This document shows positions 33,871-45,575 of a DNA stretch of 64,000 bases, in pieces. A model generated the notes under the pieces. That model had not been told where the DNA came from. It searched no databases and saw only the letters and a list, made by a program, of their open reading frames with translations. Positions within the stretch are counted from its first letter, which is position 1; every line of letters starts with the position of its first letter. Made by a program: the position numbers and the translations under genes. Source of the stretch: Conchocele bisecta. Its lineage: Eukaryota > Mollusca > Bivalvia > Lucinida > Thyasiridae. The stretch lies in the NCBI GenBank assembly GCA_029237695.1, contig CM055271.1, positions 31,554,462 to 31,618,461 on the forward strand, in the 5' to 3' direction.

Positions 33871-34960
33871 ATAATATATATAGGAAATATAGGTATATAA
33901 TTATGATATATATACATATAAGACATACAGGTATATAATTATGGGCCATATATATAAATCGGGAGTAAAATATATACAAGCATGTGCATGGAATAATGAA
34001 CAACAGAATATATCATTAACATGTAGTAGAACAAACATCAGCATGTTAATATACCATTGCTAACATGTGATTATGTCGTGTAATAACAGTGTATTAAAAT
34101 CATGATACACTCGTGTAATAAGGAAGCAAATGTGACCGCTACAGAAAAGAAATTAGGAGATTAGTACAACTTCAACATGATGCTGCACTTATGCAATAAA
34201 TAAATCTTACATTTATGTCAATTTAAAATGATATTTATTAAACTCATGGACTCGTTTCAGGATAAACTTGGCCACAATTTCTTATGAAATTAGTACACAT
34301 GTTTAATAAATATATTAAATCATCACTCAGGTAAGATCCTCTCTATATACGGACCTGCTTCATGGTTGCTAGGCAACTATATCTATCCCCGCTAACACTT
34401 GTACATCTGTCTGCTGAAATTCTGTAGGCTGTCGATTTTTTTCTCATTTCCTCTATTCCTCTACATGTTTTGACACTGCATACGAATCATGTCAAATGAA
34501 AGACCACTACGGAAAACACATTAGGTGATCAGGACAGCTTCAATGCATTATGCTATACTTATCTAATAAGTATAATCTTACATTTATGTTGACTTAAAAT
34601 ATATTTATTCAACTTGTTCACTGATTTTATGAGAAAAGAGGCCTCGTTTCTTATGAAATCAGTTTTTTTAATTGTTTATGTTTGTCGGGGTTTAACGGCC
34701 CATTAATAGCTAAGGTCATTTAAGGCCAGGACAATGGGTTTAGCACTAAATCCCATATATACTGACCTGCTTCATGGTTGCTCGGTAACCACCTCTGTCC
34801 CCACTGACACTGGTGCATCTGTAGTAATTTCCTCTATTAATCTACATGTTATGATACTGCATGCAAATCATGTCAAATGAAAATGAGACCACTACAGAAA
34901 ACACATTAGGTGATCGGTACAGCTTCAATGTATGAGGCTATACTTATGTAATAAATACAA
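33870..34960. repeat. Segmental duplication block T, copy 1 (pairs with 37.86-38.95 kb)
   Basis: The order of landmarks (tataggtatataattatg, gggccatatata, cattaacatgtagtagaac, ggtaagatcctctctata, a SINE-2 tail fragment, ggttgctcggtaacc) repeats at a spacing of about 4.0 kb. Confidence 0.82.
34672..34753 (-). mobile_element. SINE-2 tail fragment
   Basis: 'tttgtcggggtttaacggccca' through 'aatgggtttagcactaaatccc'. The same fragment is at 38686-38765 through duplication. Confidence 0.7.
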
Positions 34961-35554
34961 TCTGACATTTATGTTGATTTAAACTATTTATTAAACTCAT
35001 TGACTAATTTCATAAGAAATGTGGCCACCATTTCTTACGAAATAAGTAAACGTGTTTAATAAATGTATTAAATCATAACTTGTGTAAGATCCTCTCTATA
35101 TACTGACCTGCTTCATGGTTGCTATCTCTGTCCCCACTAACACAGCTACATCTGACTGCTGAAATTCTGTAGGCTGCTTCCTACTGGAAATTGGAACATC
35201 AACAACAGCATGTCGAATAGTAGCCGAACATGGAATTAAAAATACTGATAAAAGACATTGAATTTATCATTATTTACAGAATTTCTTTATTATCGATGAG
35301 ATTCTCTGTAATAGTACACTTGATATAAATATTATCTTATACGTACCACCTGCCCAGGTCCTGTAACATTCAGACTGGTCATGCTGGTAATTGTCTGGAA
35401 ACAAATCCTCATGAAATCAAACATATGTTAGGCCAGTATCAATAGAATGTAACAAGACAAAAATACCATTAGCATTATTTACAGAATTGGTCCAATATCA
35501 ACAGCATTTTCTGCAAAAGTATAGTAATTACAAAGTTTATCTTTTATACACTAC

Positions 35555-35654
35555 CTATCCATGTATTCCTTGTACATGTACAACATTCCATCTTGTAGCT
35601 CCACCTGGAAATTAACTGTCGGATGTTCAAGAGCCGGGAGTGCCCGGCAATTGT
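35555..35654 (-). other. Exon-like block, 100 bases, product unknown
   Basis: 'tgtttccag' precedes 100 bases that hold 32 open codons in one frame (containing LEHPTVNFQVELQDG), followed by 'atag|gtagtg'. Decayed or truncated relatives lie near 25700, 28900, 30120, 37350 and 41340. The phase at its end does not fit the next block at 35394-35350, so these may be remnants rather than working exons. Confidence 0.4.
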
Positions 35655-36421
35655 CTGGAAACATGTGGTAATGATATGCGAACATGATTTAAATATGAAT
35701 TAAACTTTCCGAAGAAACTTTGTGAAGCCAAGTCAAAACATTGAAGTAAAACTGATTCTCAAATATACATGGAATATAGCATTACATTGTATTTACAGAA
35801 TAACGAACAACGCAACATATCATTAACATGTAGTAGAACAAACATCAAAATGTTAATATACCATTGCATAAACTGTGATTTTGTCATGTAATAACAGTGT
35901 ATTAAAATCATGATACATCGTGTAATAAGGAAGCAAATGAGACCACTACAGAAAACACATTAGGAGATTAGTACAACTTCAACATGATGCTGCACTGATG
36001 CAATAAATAAATCTTACATTTATGTGGATTTAAAATGATATTTATGAAACTCATCGACTCGTTTCAGGAGAAACTTGGCCATAATTTCTTATGAAATCAG
36101 TACACGTGTTTAATAAATATATTAACTCATCACTCAGGTAAGATCCTCTCTATATACTGACCTGCTTCATGGTTGCTAGGCAACTATATCTGTCCTCGAT
36201 AACACTTGTACATCTGCCTGCTGAAATTCTGTAGGCTGCCAATTGTTTTCTCGTTTCCTCTATTCCTCTACAATAACATGTTCTGACAATACATGTGAAT
36301 CATGTCATATGAAAATGAAACCACTACAGAAAACACATTAGGTGATCAGTACAGCTTCAATGCATTATGTAATAAATATAATCTCATTTTTATGTTGACT
36401 AAAAATTATATTTTTTTTAAA

Positions 36422-36496
36422 TTTGATGGTCTAGTAACATAAGGTCGTAATTGCTAAAGCATAGCAGTTACGACCTTTTGTTACTAGACCATCGAA
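36422..36496. repeat. Family K palindrome
   Basis: Same hairpin as 30931-31005, carried by the segmental duplication at a spacing of 5491 bp. Confidence 0.88.
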
Positions 36497-37006
36497 TTGT
36501 TCACTGATTTCAGGAGAAACGAGGCCTCGGTTTCTGATGAATTCAGTAAACTTGTTTAATAAGTATATTACATCACCACTCATCTAAGATCCTCGCTATA
36601 TACGACCTGCTTCATTGTTGCTATGCAACTATCTCTGTCCCTACTAACACTTGTACATCTGCCTGCTGAAATTCTGTAGGCTGCCAATTTTTTTCTCATT
36701 TCCTCTATTCCTCTACGACATATGTTGACACTACATGCGAATCATACAAACATTTGTAATATCATACAATGTATATTTATAATACATGCACATACAATTG
36801 CAAGAGATTAGCAACAAGTCTTCGAGATCATGTTTTCATGATACAAAACTGAATATAAACTGACCTGGAACATTAACGACGACCTGCTGGGCAGTACACG
36901 TCCTTCACGATACCATCTCAGCTTCATCAGACTGTGCCACGACGTCGTAGATAGAAACACGGCTGCTACATGTGAAACTGTAAACACTAAGGTACATATA
37001 TAACTG

Positions 37007-37214
37007 TTACCCTTACAATGCGGGAAGCATAAATTGTCGTCTGCTGTTGTTTTAAATATTGTCTTAAATATCACTAAAACATGTTTTCACAGCACTTTCG
37101 AATAATTGCCATGGAATGATTCTAAAGTGTTTCCCAACCATGTTTTTGATGTGAAAAATTGAAAATTAAAAAGAAACAGCAGACAACAAAATTTAATTCA
37201 GCATTGTAAGTTAA
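37007..37214. mobile_element. Family 1 MITE
   Basis: 'gttacccttacaatgcggg' start, 'ttgtaagttaa' end, inverted gtcgtctgctgtt. It is the R4 copy of the element at 25146. Confidence 0.8.
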
Positions 37215-37482
37215 CACAGAGCGTTAACGCATTGAATTGCAAACAGTTTAGATCCAGATGAGTCGGCTCCTATTGAGCCGTCTCGTCATGATCTGCACTA
37301 TTTGTGATTAAAAGTTTACCTTTTACATACTATGTACCCACGCATTCCTGTGCATGTACATTTCATTATGTGGCTCCACCTGTCAATTACCTGTCTGACA
37401 TTGAGACTAGGAGAACTTCAAGCATGCATAATAATACATCTATACATCATTACATTTATACATGTGTTGTATAATAATTCCA

Positions 37483-37832
37483 GTACAAAAATATTTACAC
37501 AATTCCCTAACATTTGATTGGTCCGTAGCAAGTTTCTGTCCAAAATTTATATCCCAGTAAACTCCCACGCCGAACTACTTTCCGTAATCGTGAGGCGCAG
37601 TTAAAATAATTCTTCAGAAAACGGAAAATAAACACATTTTCTTGATTAATTTATTTCAAATGCTGGAATTATAAGGAATGAATGGCCTTTTTGTGGAATT
37701 TATCGGGGATATAAACTTGGAAAAGTCGCGGGAATACTGGACGAGGCCTTCCGGCCTTCGTCCAGTATTCCCGCGACTTTTCCAAGTTTATACCCCGATA
37801 AATTCCACAAAAAGGCCATTCATTCCTATAAT
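37483..37832. mobile_element. Family D foldback element
   Basis: Complete copy with the same hairpin core as 29077-29430 (ggaaaagtcgcgggaatact and inverse). It sits between AT-rich flanks. Confidence 0.85.
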
Positions 37833-37854
37833 ATATACATATCAGGGTTATATG

Positions 37855-39019
37855 CTATATCGGTATATTATATATATAATAATATATATAGGAAATATAG
37901 GTATATACTTATGGTATCTATTCATATAAGACATACAGGTATATAATTATGGGCCATATATATAAATCGGGAGTAAAATATATACAAGCATGTGCATGGA
38001 ATAACGAACAACAGAACATATCATTAACATGTAGTAGAACAAACATCAGCATGTTAATATACCATTGCTAACATGTGATTATGTCGTGTAATAACAGTGT
38101 ATTAAAATCATGATACAATCGTGTAATAAGGAAGCAAATGAGACCGCTACAGAAAACAAATTAGGAGATTAGTACAACTTCAACATGATGCTGCACTTAT
38201 GCAATAAATAAATCTTACATTTATGTTGACTTAAAATGATATTTATTAAACTCATCGACTCGTTTCAGGATAAACTTGGCCACAATTTCTTATGAAATCA
38301 GTACACGTGTTTAATAAATATATTAAATCATCACTCAGGTAAGATCCTCTCTATATACTGACCTGCTTCATGATTGCTAGGCAACTATATGTCCCCGCTA
38401 ACACTTGTACATCTGCCTGCTGAAATTCTGTAGGCTGTCGATTTATTTCTCATTTCCTCTATTGCTCTGCAACATGTTTTGACACTGCATACGAATCATG
38501 TCAAATGAAAGACCACTACGGAAAACACATTAGGTGATCAGTACAGCTTCAATGCATTATGCTATACTTATCTAATAAGTATAATCTTACATTTATGTGG
38601 ACTTAAAATATATTTATTCAACTTGTTCACTGATTTCATGAGAAAAAGAGGCCTCGTTTCTCATGAAATCTGTTTTTTTAATTGTTTATGTTTGTTGGGG
38701 TTTAACGGCCTATTAATAGCTAAGGTCATTTAAGGCCAGGACAATGGGTTTAGTACTAAATCCCATATATACTGACCTGTTTCATGGTTGCTCGGTAACC
38801 ACCTCTGTCCCCACTGACACTGGTGCATCTGTAGTAATTTCCTCTATTAATCTACAACATGTTATGATACTGCATGCAAATCATGTCAAATGAAAATGAG
38901 ACCACTACAGAAACCACATTAGGTGATCGGTACAGCTTCAATGTATGAGGCTATACTTATGTAATAAATACAATCTGACATTTATGTTCGATTTAAACTA
39001 TTTATTACACTCATTGACT
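37855..39019. repeat. Segmental duplication block T, copy 2
   Basis: Second copy of 33870-34960, including the SINE-2 tail fragment (38686-38765) and the ggttgctcggtaacc palindrome (38786-38800). Confidence 0.82.
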
Positions 39020-39030
39020 AATTTCATAAG

Positions 39031-39502
39031 AGTGAGTGAGTGAGTGAATAGGGTTTAACGTCCGCTTTTCTGACATAGAGGTACAAGCCTCAGGGAGTCT
39101 ACACGCAGACGGGTCAACGGGGTCGAGTCCCGTATCCACCTGTCCAAGGGGGGTAAATCCCAACTTCAGAACTCAATATTTACAATCAAAATATATATTC
39201 AGTCCTGAAATTAGAACAACCTGATCTGGTGCCAGGCCCTCGCCACACCAGCATCATTTATCCCATCCCCTAAAAGTAATAGGATTAGCGCAAATCTTAC
39301 TTTTATATATGGGGCATAGCCCGACTCAACTCTCACATACAAGAAAGCCAAAAATGTACATGAGGGCCAAATCCGGTATAGTGGGTTCCGGAAAGTATGA
39401 ACCCAATCGTTAAGCCAGTTTAGTCGCCTTTTACGACAAGCAATGGCTACTGCAGCACTATTCTCAGGATCAGTTGATCCCGCCCCGGTGCCTGCACGGG
39501 GC
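39031..39502 (-). mobile_element. SINE-1 copy 2
   Basis: Full-length element with (GAGT)n tail on the left and GC-rich head on the right. The target duplication aatttcataag is at 39020-39030 and 39503-39513. A minus-strand frame of about 100 codons starts near the head and is shared with the 44.9-kb copy. Confidence 0.9.
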
Positions 39503-39652
39503 AATTTCATAAGAAACGTGGCCACCAGTCCTTACGAAATCAGTAAACGTGTTTAATAAATGTATAAATCATACCTTGTGTACATGGAAGAAAAACTGAT
39601 TCTCAAATATACATGGAATATGCCATTATTTACAGAATTTGTTTGTTATCAA

Positions 39653-40133
39653 GTGAGTGAGTGAGTGAGTGAGTGAATAGGGTTTAACGTCCGCTTTTCT
39701 GACATAGAGGTACAAGCCTCAGGGAGTCTACACGCAGACGGGTCAACGGGGTCGTGTCCCGTATCCACCTGTCCAAGGGGGGTAAATCCCAACTTCAGAA
39801 CTCAATATTTACAATCAAAATATATATTCAGTCCTGAAATTAGAACAACCTGATCTGGTGCCAGGCCCTCGCCACACCAGCATCATTTATCCCATCCCCT
39901 AAAAATAATAGGATTAGCGCTAATCTTACTTTTATATATGGGGCATAGCCTGACTCAACTCTCACATACAAGAAAGCCAAAAATGTACATGAGGGCCAAA
40001 TCCGGTATAGTGGGTTCCGGAAAGTATGAACCCAATCGTTAAGCCAGTTTAGTCGCCTTTTATGACAAGCAATGGTTACTGCAGCACTATTCTCAGGATC
40101 AGTTGATCCCGCCCCGGTGCCTGCACGGGGCAG
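39653..40133 (-). mobile_element. SINE-1 copy 3
   Basis: Full-length element with a 13-bp target duplication tgtttgttatcaa at 39640-39652 and 40134-40146. Confidence 0.9.
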
Positions 40134-40227
40134 TGTTTGTTATCAAAGAGATTTTCTGCAAGACTGGGAATTGCAAGGTTTACCATTTACATATTATCTA
40201 CCCAAGCATTCCTGTACATGTATAACA

Positions 40228-40458
40228 TTAACCCTTAGACTGCTACTCACAACAATTGTCGTCTGCTGTTGCTTTTATATTTTGCCTTATTTCTCAATAA
40301 AAACATGATTTGACAGCCCTTCAGAATCATTTCCAACGGAGTGCTGTCGAAGCAAGTTGTAAATTATTCTAAGGTGCTGTGAAAGCATGTTTTTGATGAT
40401 AAAAATGGAAAATAAACAGCAGACAAAAAAAATATGAAGATAGCGGTCTATGGGTTAA
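40228..40458. mobile_element. Family 1 MITE
   Basis: 'attaacccttagac' start, 'ctatgggttaa' end, inverted gtcgtctgctg/cagcagac. Confidence 0.85.
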
Positions 40459-40661
40459 GTCATGTAGCGCCACTTGGGAATGAGCTGCCAAACATTCAGG
40501 CTGATCGTGCTGGTAATTGTCTGGAAACAATTGGTCATGGAAATGGTCATGAAATGTGGACATACATATGTGTTAGTCCAATGCATAAACATATGAAAAG
40601 ATGGAAGTTGGTGAAAATTACACCTCTCAGTTTGCATCAATGTGCATGGAATTTATCATTA

Positions 40662-41285
40662 TTTATATTTATTACACTCTTGCAAATTATTTGCACGGGT
40701 TTCGCTGCGGGAGAAAACCCGTAATCAACTCCTTACAAATAATACACCGTGAAAAGAACACCCGTAATTGCGCGCCTGTTTTCTTGGAAACCACAAGCTA
40801 ACATGCAAAATGTTTAATTTTATAACAGTCAAAATAAAGTTGTTTGATAATTTGGAAAGGGTCTCGACTAATCTAGAATGTTAATGTGATTGAACACATT
40901 CCAAACATCCACTCAAATATATCTGGCTCATAGAAACAGCTGCGTAATTTGGATTTAAAAAAGTTTACATGACGTCACATTTGACGTCACACAACGTAAC
41001 GTCAAAATGCGGGAAAACACGTCATTGTACATGTATAACTATTCATGCGTACATATCACAATTCATTGATTATAATCTCAAAAATAGACTGAATGTGGAA
41101 GTGTAGTAAATAGTATATTCCATCGTACATGTTTGAATAGCGGAAATAATACGCTCGTGTCCGTCGGCATCCGTGCAAGCAACTCGTTCGCTACGCTCAC
41201 TCGTTGCTTGCGAGGAAGCCGACGCATACTCGTGTATTATTTCCCACTATTCAAAATGTACGATGGAACATCCTCTATAAATTCC
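40662..41285. mobile_element. Family H element
   Basis: It shares blocks in order with 54761-55385: 'acactcttgcaaattatttgca', 'aatcaactccttacaaataatac', 'gggtctcgactaatctagaatg', 'tttacatgacgtcacatttg', 'caactcgttcgctacgctcac' and 'tgtacgatgga'. Near 41105-41275 imperfect arms (tagcggaaataatacgctcgtg and inverse) form a hairpin. Function unknown. Confidence 0.65.
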
Positions 41286-41864
41286 TGATTATTAATAAGA
41301 TTTTCTGTGAAATGTTGTCTTTTTACATCTTACCTACCCAAGTATTCCTATACATGTATGCCATTCCATCATGTCACATTGTACAAAACCTGAATATATT
41401 TACACATAGTGCAGATCATGAAAAAGACGGCTCATCAGAATATACATTATAAACATCTGAATAGATGTTGATGGTGTTGAAAGGATTAATGAATATGGCA
41501 TACAAGTTGGTGAATATGACCCAAATCGGCCTGTCCATCTGCTGTTTGATCAGGATCTACAATGTTTACCATTCAGCAAGATCCTTATCAGGCTGCATGA
41601 GTGCGCCAACAGATACAGAAGTAGACTGAAGCTTACAAGTTACATAATCTACACATGTCACAGACTTTACACATACATGTATATTACATGTACATAAATC
41701 CATGTGCATTTGCAATGCAAAAACAGTGTGTTAAAAATCATAGAACATTATAGACATGCAAGTGAGACCGCTACAAAGACATGTTTTATGTGATCGGTAC
41801 AGCTTCAATGATGTTGTACTTATGCAACAAGTATAATCTAACACGTGTGTTGATTTAACCCTTT
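41286..41864. other. Spacer with an exon-like relic and family E scrap
   Basis: Near 41320-41395 the minus strand contains a block related to the exon-like unit at 35555 followed by 'gtag|gtaagatg'. Near 41530-41640 are decayed family E phrases. Nothing is firmly coding. Confidence 0.35.
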
Positions 41865-42075
41865 GAACCCGAAAGCCCGCTATATCGGGGTTTGCAAACA
41901 GTGCTGATCCAGATGTGACGGCTCATAATGAGCCGTCTCATCTTGGATCTGCACTTTTTGCAAGTAATATTCATATTTTTTAGAACAAAGACACCCCCTT
42001 TTCATAAATGGACTAATTAAAATCATTTTGTGACGATTGGATTTGTCGGGCAATTAGCATATAACAGTCGATTCC
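41865..42075. mobile_element. Family U MITE-like element
   Basis: 'taaccctttgaacccgaaagcccgc' start, an inner palindrome (gacggctcataatgagccgtc) and a 'ccagttactagggttgaaaggg' end. Copies at 50088-50325 and 63614-63866, and its core is inside the R units (cggctcctattgagccgtct). Confidence 0.7.
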
Positions 42076-42720
42076 AGTTACTAGGGTTGAAAGGGAATAT
42101 ATAATAGTTATTGAACGAATTAACATATTTCAATAGAAACATAGCCTAGTTTCTAATGAAATATGTAAACATATTCAATAAATATATTACTAAATCTTAA
42201 ATCATGATGTACTTATGCAATAAATAGAATCTAAAATTTGTGTTGATTTAATACAAATGTGTAATATTTATTGAACTCACTGACCAATTTCAAAGAAACT
42301 AATGAAATCAGTAAACGTGTTCAATAAATATATTACTAAATCATGAGCCATGATGTTGTACTTATGCAATAAATAGAGTTTAACAGTTGTGCTGATTTAA
42401 TATAATATTTATTGAACCTTGACCTTGGACGAACGGACGTGGGTCGTATGCAAAAAAAGAGAGCAGCATCCCTACACACACATTGTGATTAAATATTATC
42501 AAAATCGGTGCAGCGGTTCATAAGTTATTGAAAAATGAAAGATGTTACTAATGCATGCACGTACGTACATATGTACACACGTACATGGACTAACACTATA
42601 TCCGCTCTTGCCTATTTACGAGGGGATACTAACAAACATCAAGCATGTAATATACGGACCTTTATAGTTGCTAGGCAACAATCCACCGGCGCATCTGACC
42701 ATCTCTGACCAAATGAACAT
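42076..42720. repeat. Imperfect repeats and GGAC/ACGT-rich element scraps
   Basis: A unit with 'tgtacttatgcaataaatagaat' and 'gtgttgatttaat' recurs near 42205, 42355 and earlier near 41815. It is followed by an 'acgaacggacg' tract and a 'gcatgcacgtacgtacat' stretch. An X-box-like palindrome lies at 42666-42679. Confidence 0.5.
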
Positions 42721-42784
42721 TTTGTCGTCTATTTTTTCTGGGAAACTTGTGGGCTATAAATAGTTCAAAACTAGCGGATAAAAA

Positions 42785-42910
42785 TTCATCATATTTTCTG
42801 GTATTTCTCCCCGTAAATATCACGAATATGTCTTGGAATTTCATTACAATTGAGTCCTGAGGACTCGATTCTAATGAAATTTCAAGACATATTTACAGAG
42901 AGAAATAAGA
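42785..42910. repeat. Palindrome
   Basis: 'cttggaatttcattacaattgagtcc' faces 'ggactcgattctaatgaaatttcaag' around a tgag loop, with weaker pairing beyond. Confidence 0.7.
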
Positions 42911-43540
42911 CATACACTCCTAATTCGTTTGGCGGATATTTTCGCCGCTAGCATGCAAAGAGTTAACATGAGCTGTCAAAATAAAATAAGTACGAGAAAA
43001 ACAGCTGATGACAATATTTGTTTCCCTATATGTATGTACGTATGTATAGCGGCTATGAATAACCAAGCAAAACAATATTGTCTTCTGTTTTTGTTTGAAA
43101 TTGTTAAAAATTCTAAGTGCAAAAGGGGCAGATAATCCATGACCCGGTGTCTAATAAAGGAACTACACTTTCCGTGCATCTACACATCATGAAGAAGCTA
43201 CATCTAATATGATTTAAATGTTTCCGAGTTATAAGGTTTGTGTCAGACAGATGGACAACATGACAGACAAGGGTAAGAGTAAATGCCCCCTCAACGATTG
43301 TGGTGGGGAATAAAAATGGCTAAGTTGTTCAACTTACTTAATTGTGAAGATAAAACGGACATGGCCATGTTAATGGTGTCACATACATGTATGTTAGATG
43401 TATCAATTGTCAAGTGAAATTGAAGTTATGGCATGATTGAGAAACTCTTACAAACCTTTTGACGTCAATGACCACAGACGGACAGACGTATGGACGGAAC
43501 GTCAAGAACAAAGCAATACATCTCCCTTGGTATTGTATAG

Positions 43541-43942
43541 GTTAGTTTACTACGGAAGCCTATTAGGGCCACTTCACTTTTTTTTATCTTTTGTTGAATT
43601 TTCGAGATATCTTGAATTTTCAAGATACTTTCTTGAATTTTCGAGATGTTTTCTTGGAATTTTCAAGATGTTTTCTTGGAATTTTCAAGTTCTTTTCTTG
43701 AATTTTCAAGTTCTTTTCTTGAATTTTCAAGATGTTTTCTTGAAAATTCAAGAAAAGGTCTTGAAAATTCAAGAAAAGAACTTGAAAATTCAATATTTCA
43801 AGATGTTTTCTTGAATTTTCAAGTTCTTTTCATGGATCTTGAAAATTCAAGAAAAGAACTTGAAAATTCAAGAAAACATCTTGAATAAATGGAAATTAAA
43901 AACATGTGAAGTGGCCCTAATGGGCTTCCATAGTTTACTAAC
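43541..43942. mobile_element. Inverted-repeat element built of CTTGAATTTTCAAG units
   Basis: The outer arms are 'acggaagcctattagggccac' and its inverse 'gtggccctaatgggcttcc'. Inside is a run of about 15 units of roughly 20 bp whose core, cttgaattttcaag, is itself nearly palindromic. Orientation of the spacer flips halfway. Frames through it are repetition artefacts. Confidence 0.8.
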
Positions 43943-44028
43943 TACATTAGTATTTGGCCTGGCGGATGAGAAAAGTTACCTTACAGTTAGCCCCAGATCA
44001 GATGGCTTGGATTCATATATCTACATGG
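43943..44028 (+). other. Possible exon, weak
   Basis: 'ctaactacattag' is followed by about 80 bases open in two plus-strand frames and then 'atg|gtaagtcg', a strong donor match. I do not recognise either product, and the acceptor lies at the edge of the inverted-repeat element. Confidence 0.2.
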
Positions 44029-44880
44029 TAAGTCGCCCGTCCCTAAATATGTTCCCGCAGCGGGGTGGGTTGTGATATTATTCACTGAATATTATATAAT
44101 AATGTGACAAAAGCTAAAGGTTTTGGCCCTCACATCGGCAGTGGTTGCTGCGCAACCTTGGGCTTTCATGAAAAATATTGGGGTGGGAGAGGGTGATGGG
44201 GTGGGGCGAGGTCATTATTTTGAGGGAAACATGCAATTTTATAAATAGGCATCAAAACAGAAATTTGCATAAATTCGTAAAATGCAGAATACATTACCTT
44301 ACAGCCACCCACCCCACCAGATGTGAACACTTCACTGGCTCTCTGTACAATGCCACTAATCCTTGTATAGGCGGGAAACGATTGTTAGGGGATTAAGGTT
44401 CACTCGCTAAAATGCAGGTGTGAAAATAAACAGAAATACAATGTACCGGGTATTGTATACTTTCATCAAAAGTTTAAAACTCTAAACATGCAATTCAATG
44501 CATATAATTCATTATGTGAACACCAGTGGAGAAATGTGGCTTATGGCATTTATGGTCAGTCTAGCTCCTGATCTATGACTGGAGAAATGGGCTTAGGATA
44601 TTTACAGTCAATTTAAATGCTGTAATCAGAGGCTGGATAAAAATGGATTTTTTACTTGACCCCCCGTCATGGATTATCTCCCCCTTTTGCACTTAGCATT
44701 CGCCAATTTTGCTTGTAAGAAGTAAAACTTTTTAACCGTAATAGGTAGAGACTTCTAACTTGGATTATACCTTCCTTGTGTAGATGTGCAAAGTGAATTT
44801 TGATTTTTGATATGGCAACCGGTCATGGATTATCTCCCCCTTTTCGACATTCAAATTTGGCAATTTTGCCTTTTAAGAAG
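44029..44880. other. Unannotated spacer
   Basis: It contains short family E scraps (gactggagaaatgggctt near 44577) and a repeated 'ggattatctcccccttttg' phrase (44671, 44826 and again near 45685). No gene is evident. Confidence 0.35.
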
Positions 44881-44885
44881 TTTTT

Positions 44886-45575
44886 GTTTTTTGTTTGTCT
44901 GTTTGTTGGTGTTAAATGGCCTATCAACAGCTGAGTGAGTGAGTGAGTGAGTGAATAGGGTTTAACGTCCGCTTTTCTGACATAGAGGTACAAGCCTCAG
45001 GGAGTCTACACGCAGACGGGTCAACGGGGTCGTGTCCCGTATCCACCTGTCCGAGGGGGGTAAATCCCAACTTCAGAACTCAATATTTACAATCAAAATA
45101 TATATTCAGTCCTGAAATTAGAACAACCTGATCTGGTGCCAGGCCCTCGCCACACCAGCATCATTTATCCCATCCCCTAAAAGTAATAGGATTAGCGCTA
45201 ATCTTACTTTTATATATGGGGCATAGCCCGACTCAACTCTCACATACAAGAAAGCCAAAAATGTACATGAGGGCCAAATCCGGTATAGTGGGTTCCGGAA
45301 AGTATGAACCCAATCGTTAAGCCAGTTTAGTCGACTTTTACGACAAGCAATGGCTACTGCAGCACTATTCTCAGGATCAGTTGATCCCGCCCCGGTGCCT
45401 GCACGGGGCACAATCATCAACAACTGAGGTCATTTGAGGCTGGGTCAATGGGTTTAGTACTAAATCCCATATATTACCTGCACAAATGGGGAGAAAATCC
45501 CAAAATCAGAACTGAATATGTACAATCAAAAATCTATATATTCAGCTCTGAAATCAGAATAATCCTGTCCTTGTA
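44886..45575 (-). mobile_element. SINE-2 interrupted by SINE-1
   Basis: 'tgtttgtctgtttgttggtgtt' and 'ctatcaacagctgag' precede the SINE-1 insertion. 'caactgaggtcatttgaggc' through 'ttcagctctgaaatcagaataa' resumes after it. Confidence 0.75.
44936..45415 (-). mobile_element. SINE-1 copy 4, nested in SINE-2
   Basis: Full-length element with target duplication atcaacagctgag (44923-44935) and atcaacaactgag (45416-45428), one mismatch. The duplicated site is SINE-2 sequence, so SINE-2 was already there. Confidence 0.9.

Larger units (their letters stand above)
35000..37482. repeat. Segmental duplication block, copy 2
   Basis: It repeats the 29.4-32.0 kb block with an added segment at 35210-35290. 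It includes exon-like blocks at 35108, 35350-35394 and 35555-35654, palindrome K (36422-36496), and the R4 unit (36745-37480) with its family 1 MITE. Confidence 0.8.

Noticed and set aside
39211..39525. 104-codon minus-strand frame as a gene
   Set aside because: It lies inside SINE-1 and recurs only with that element; breaks in other copies argue against a protein.
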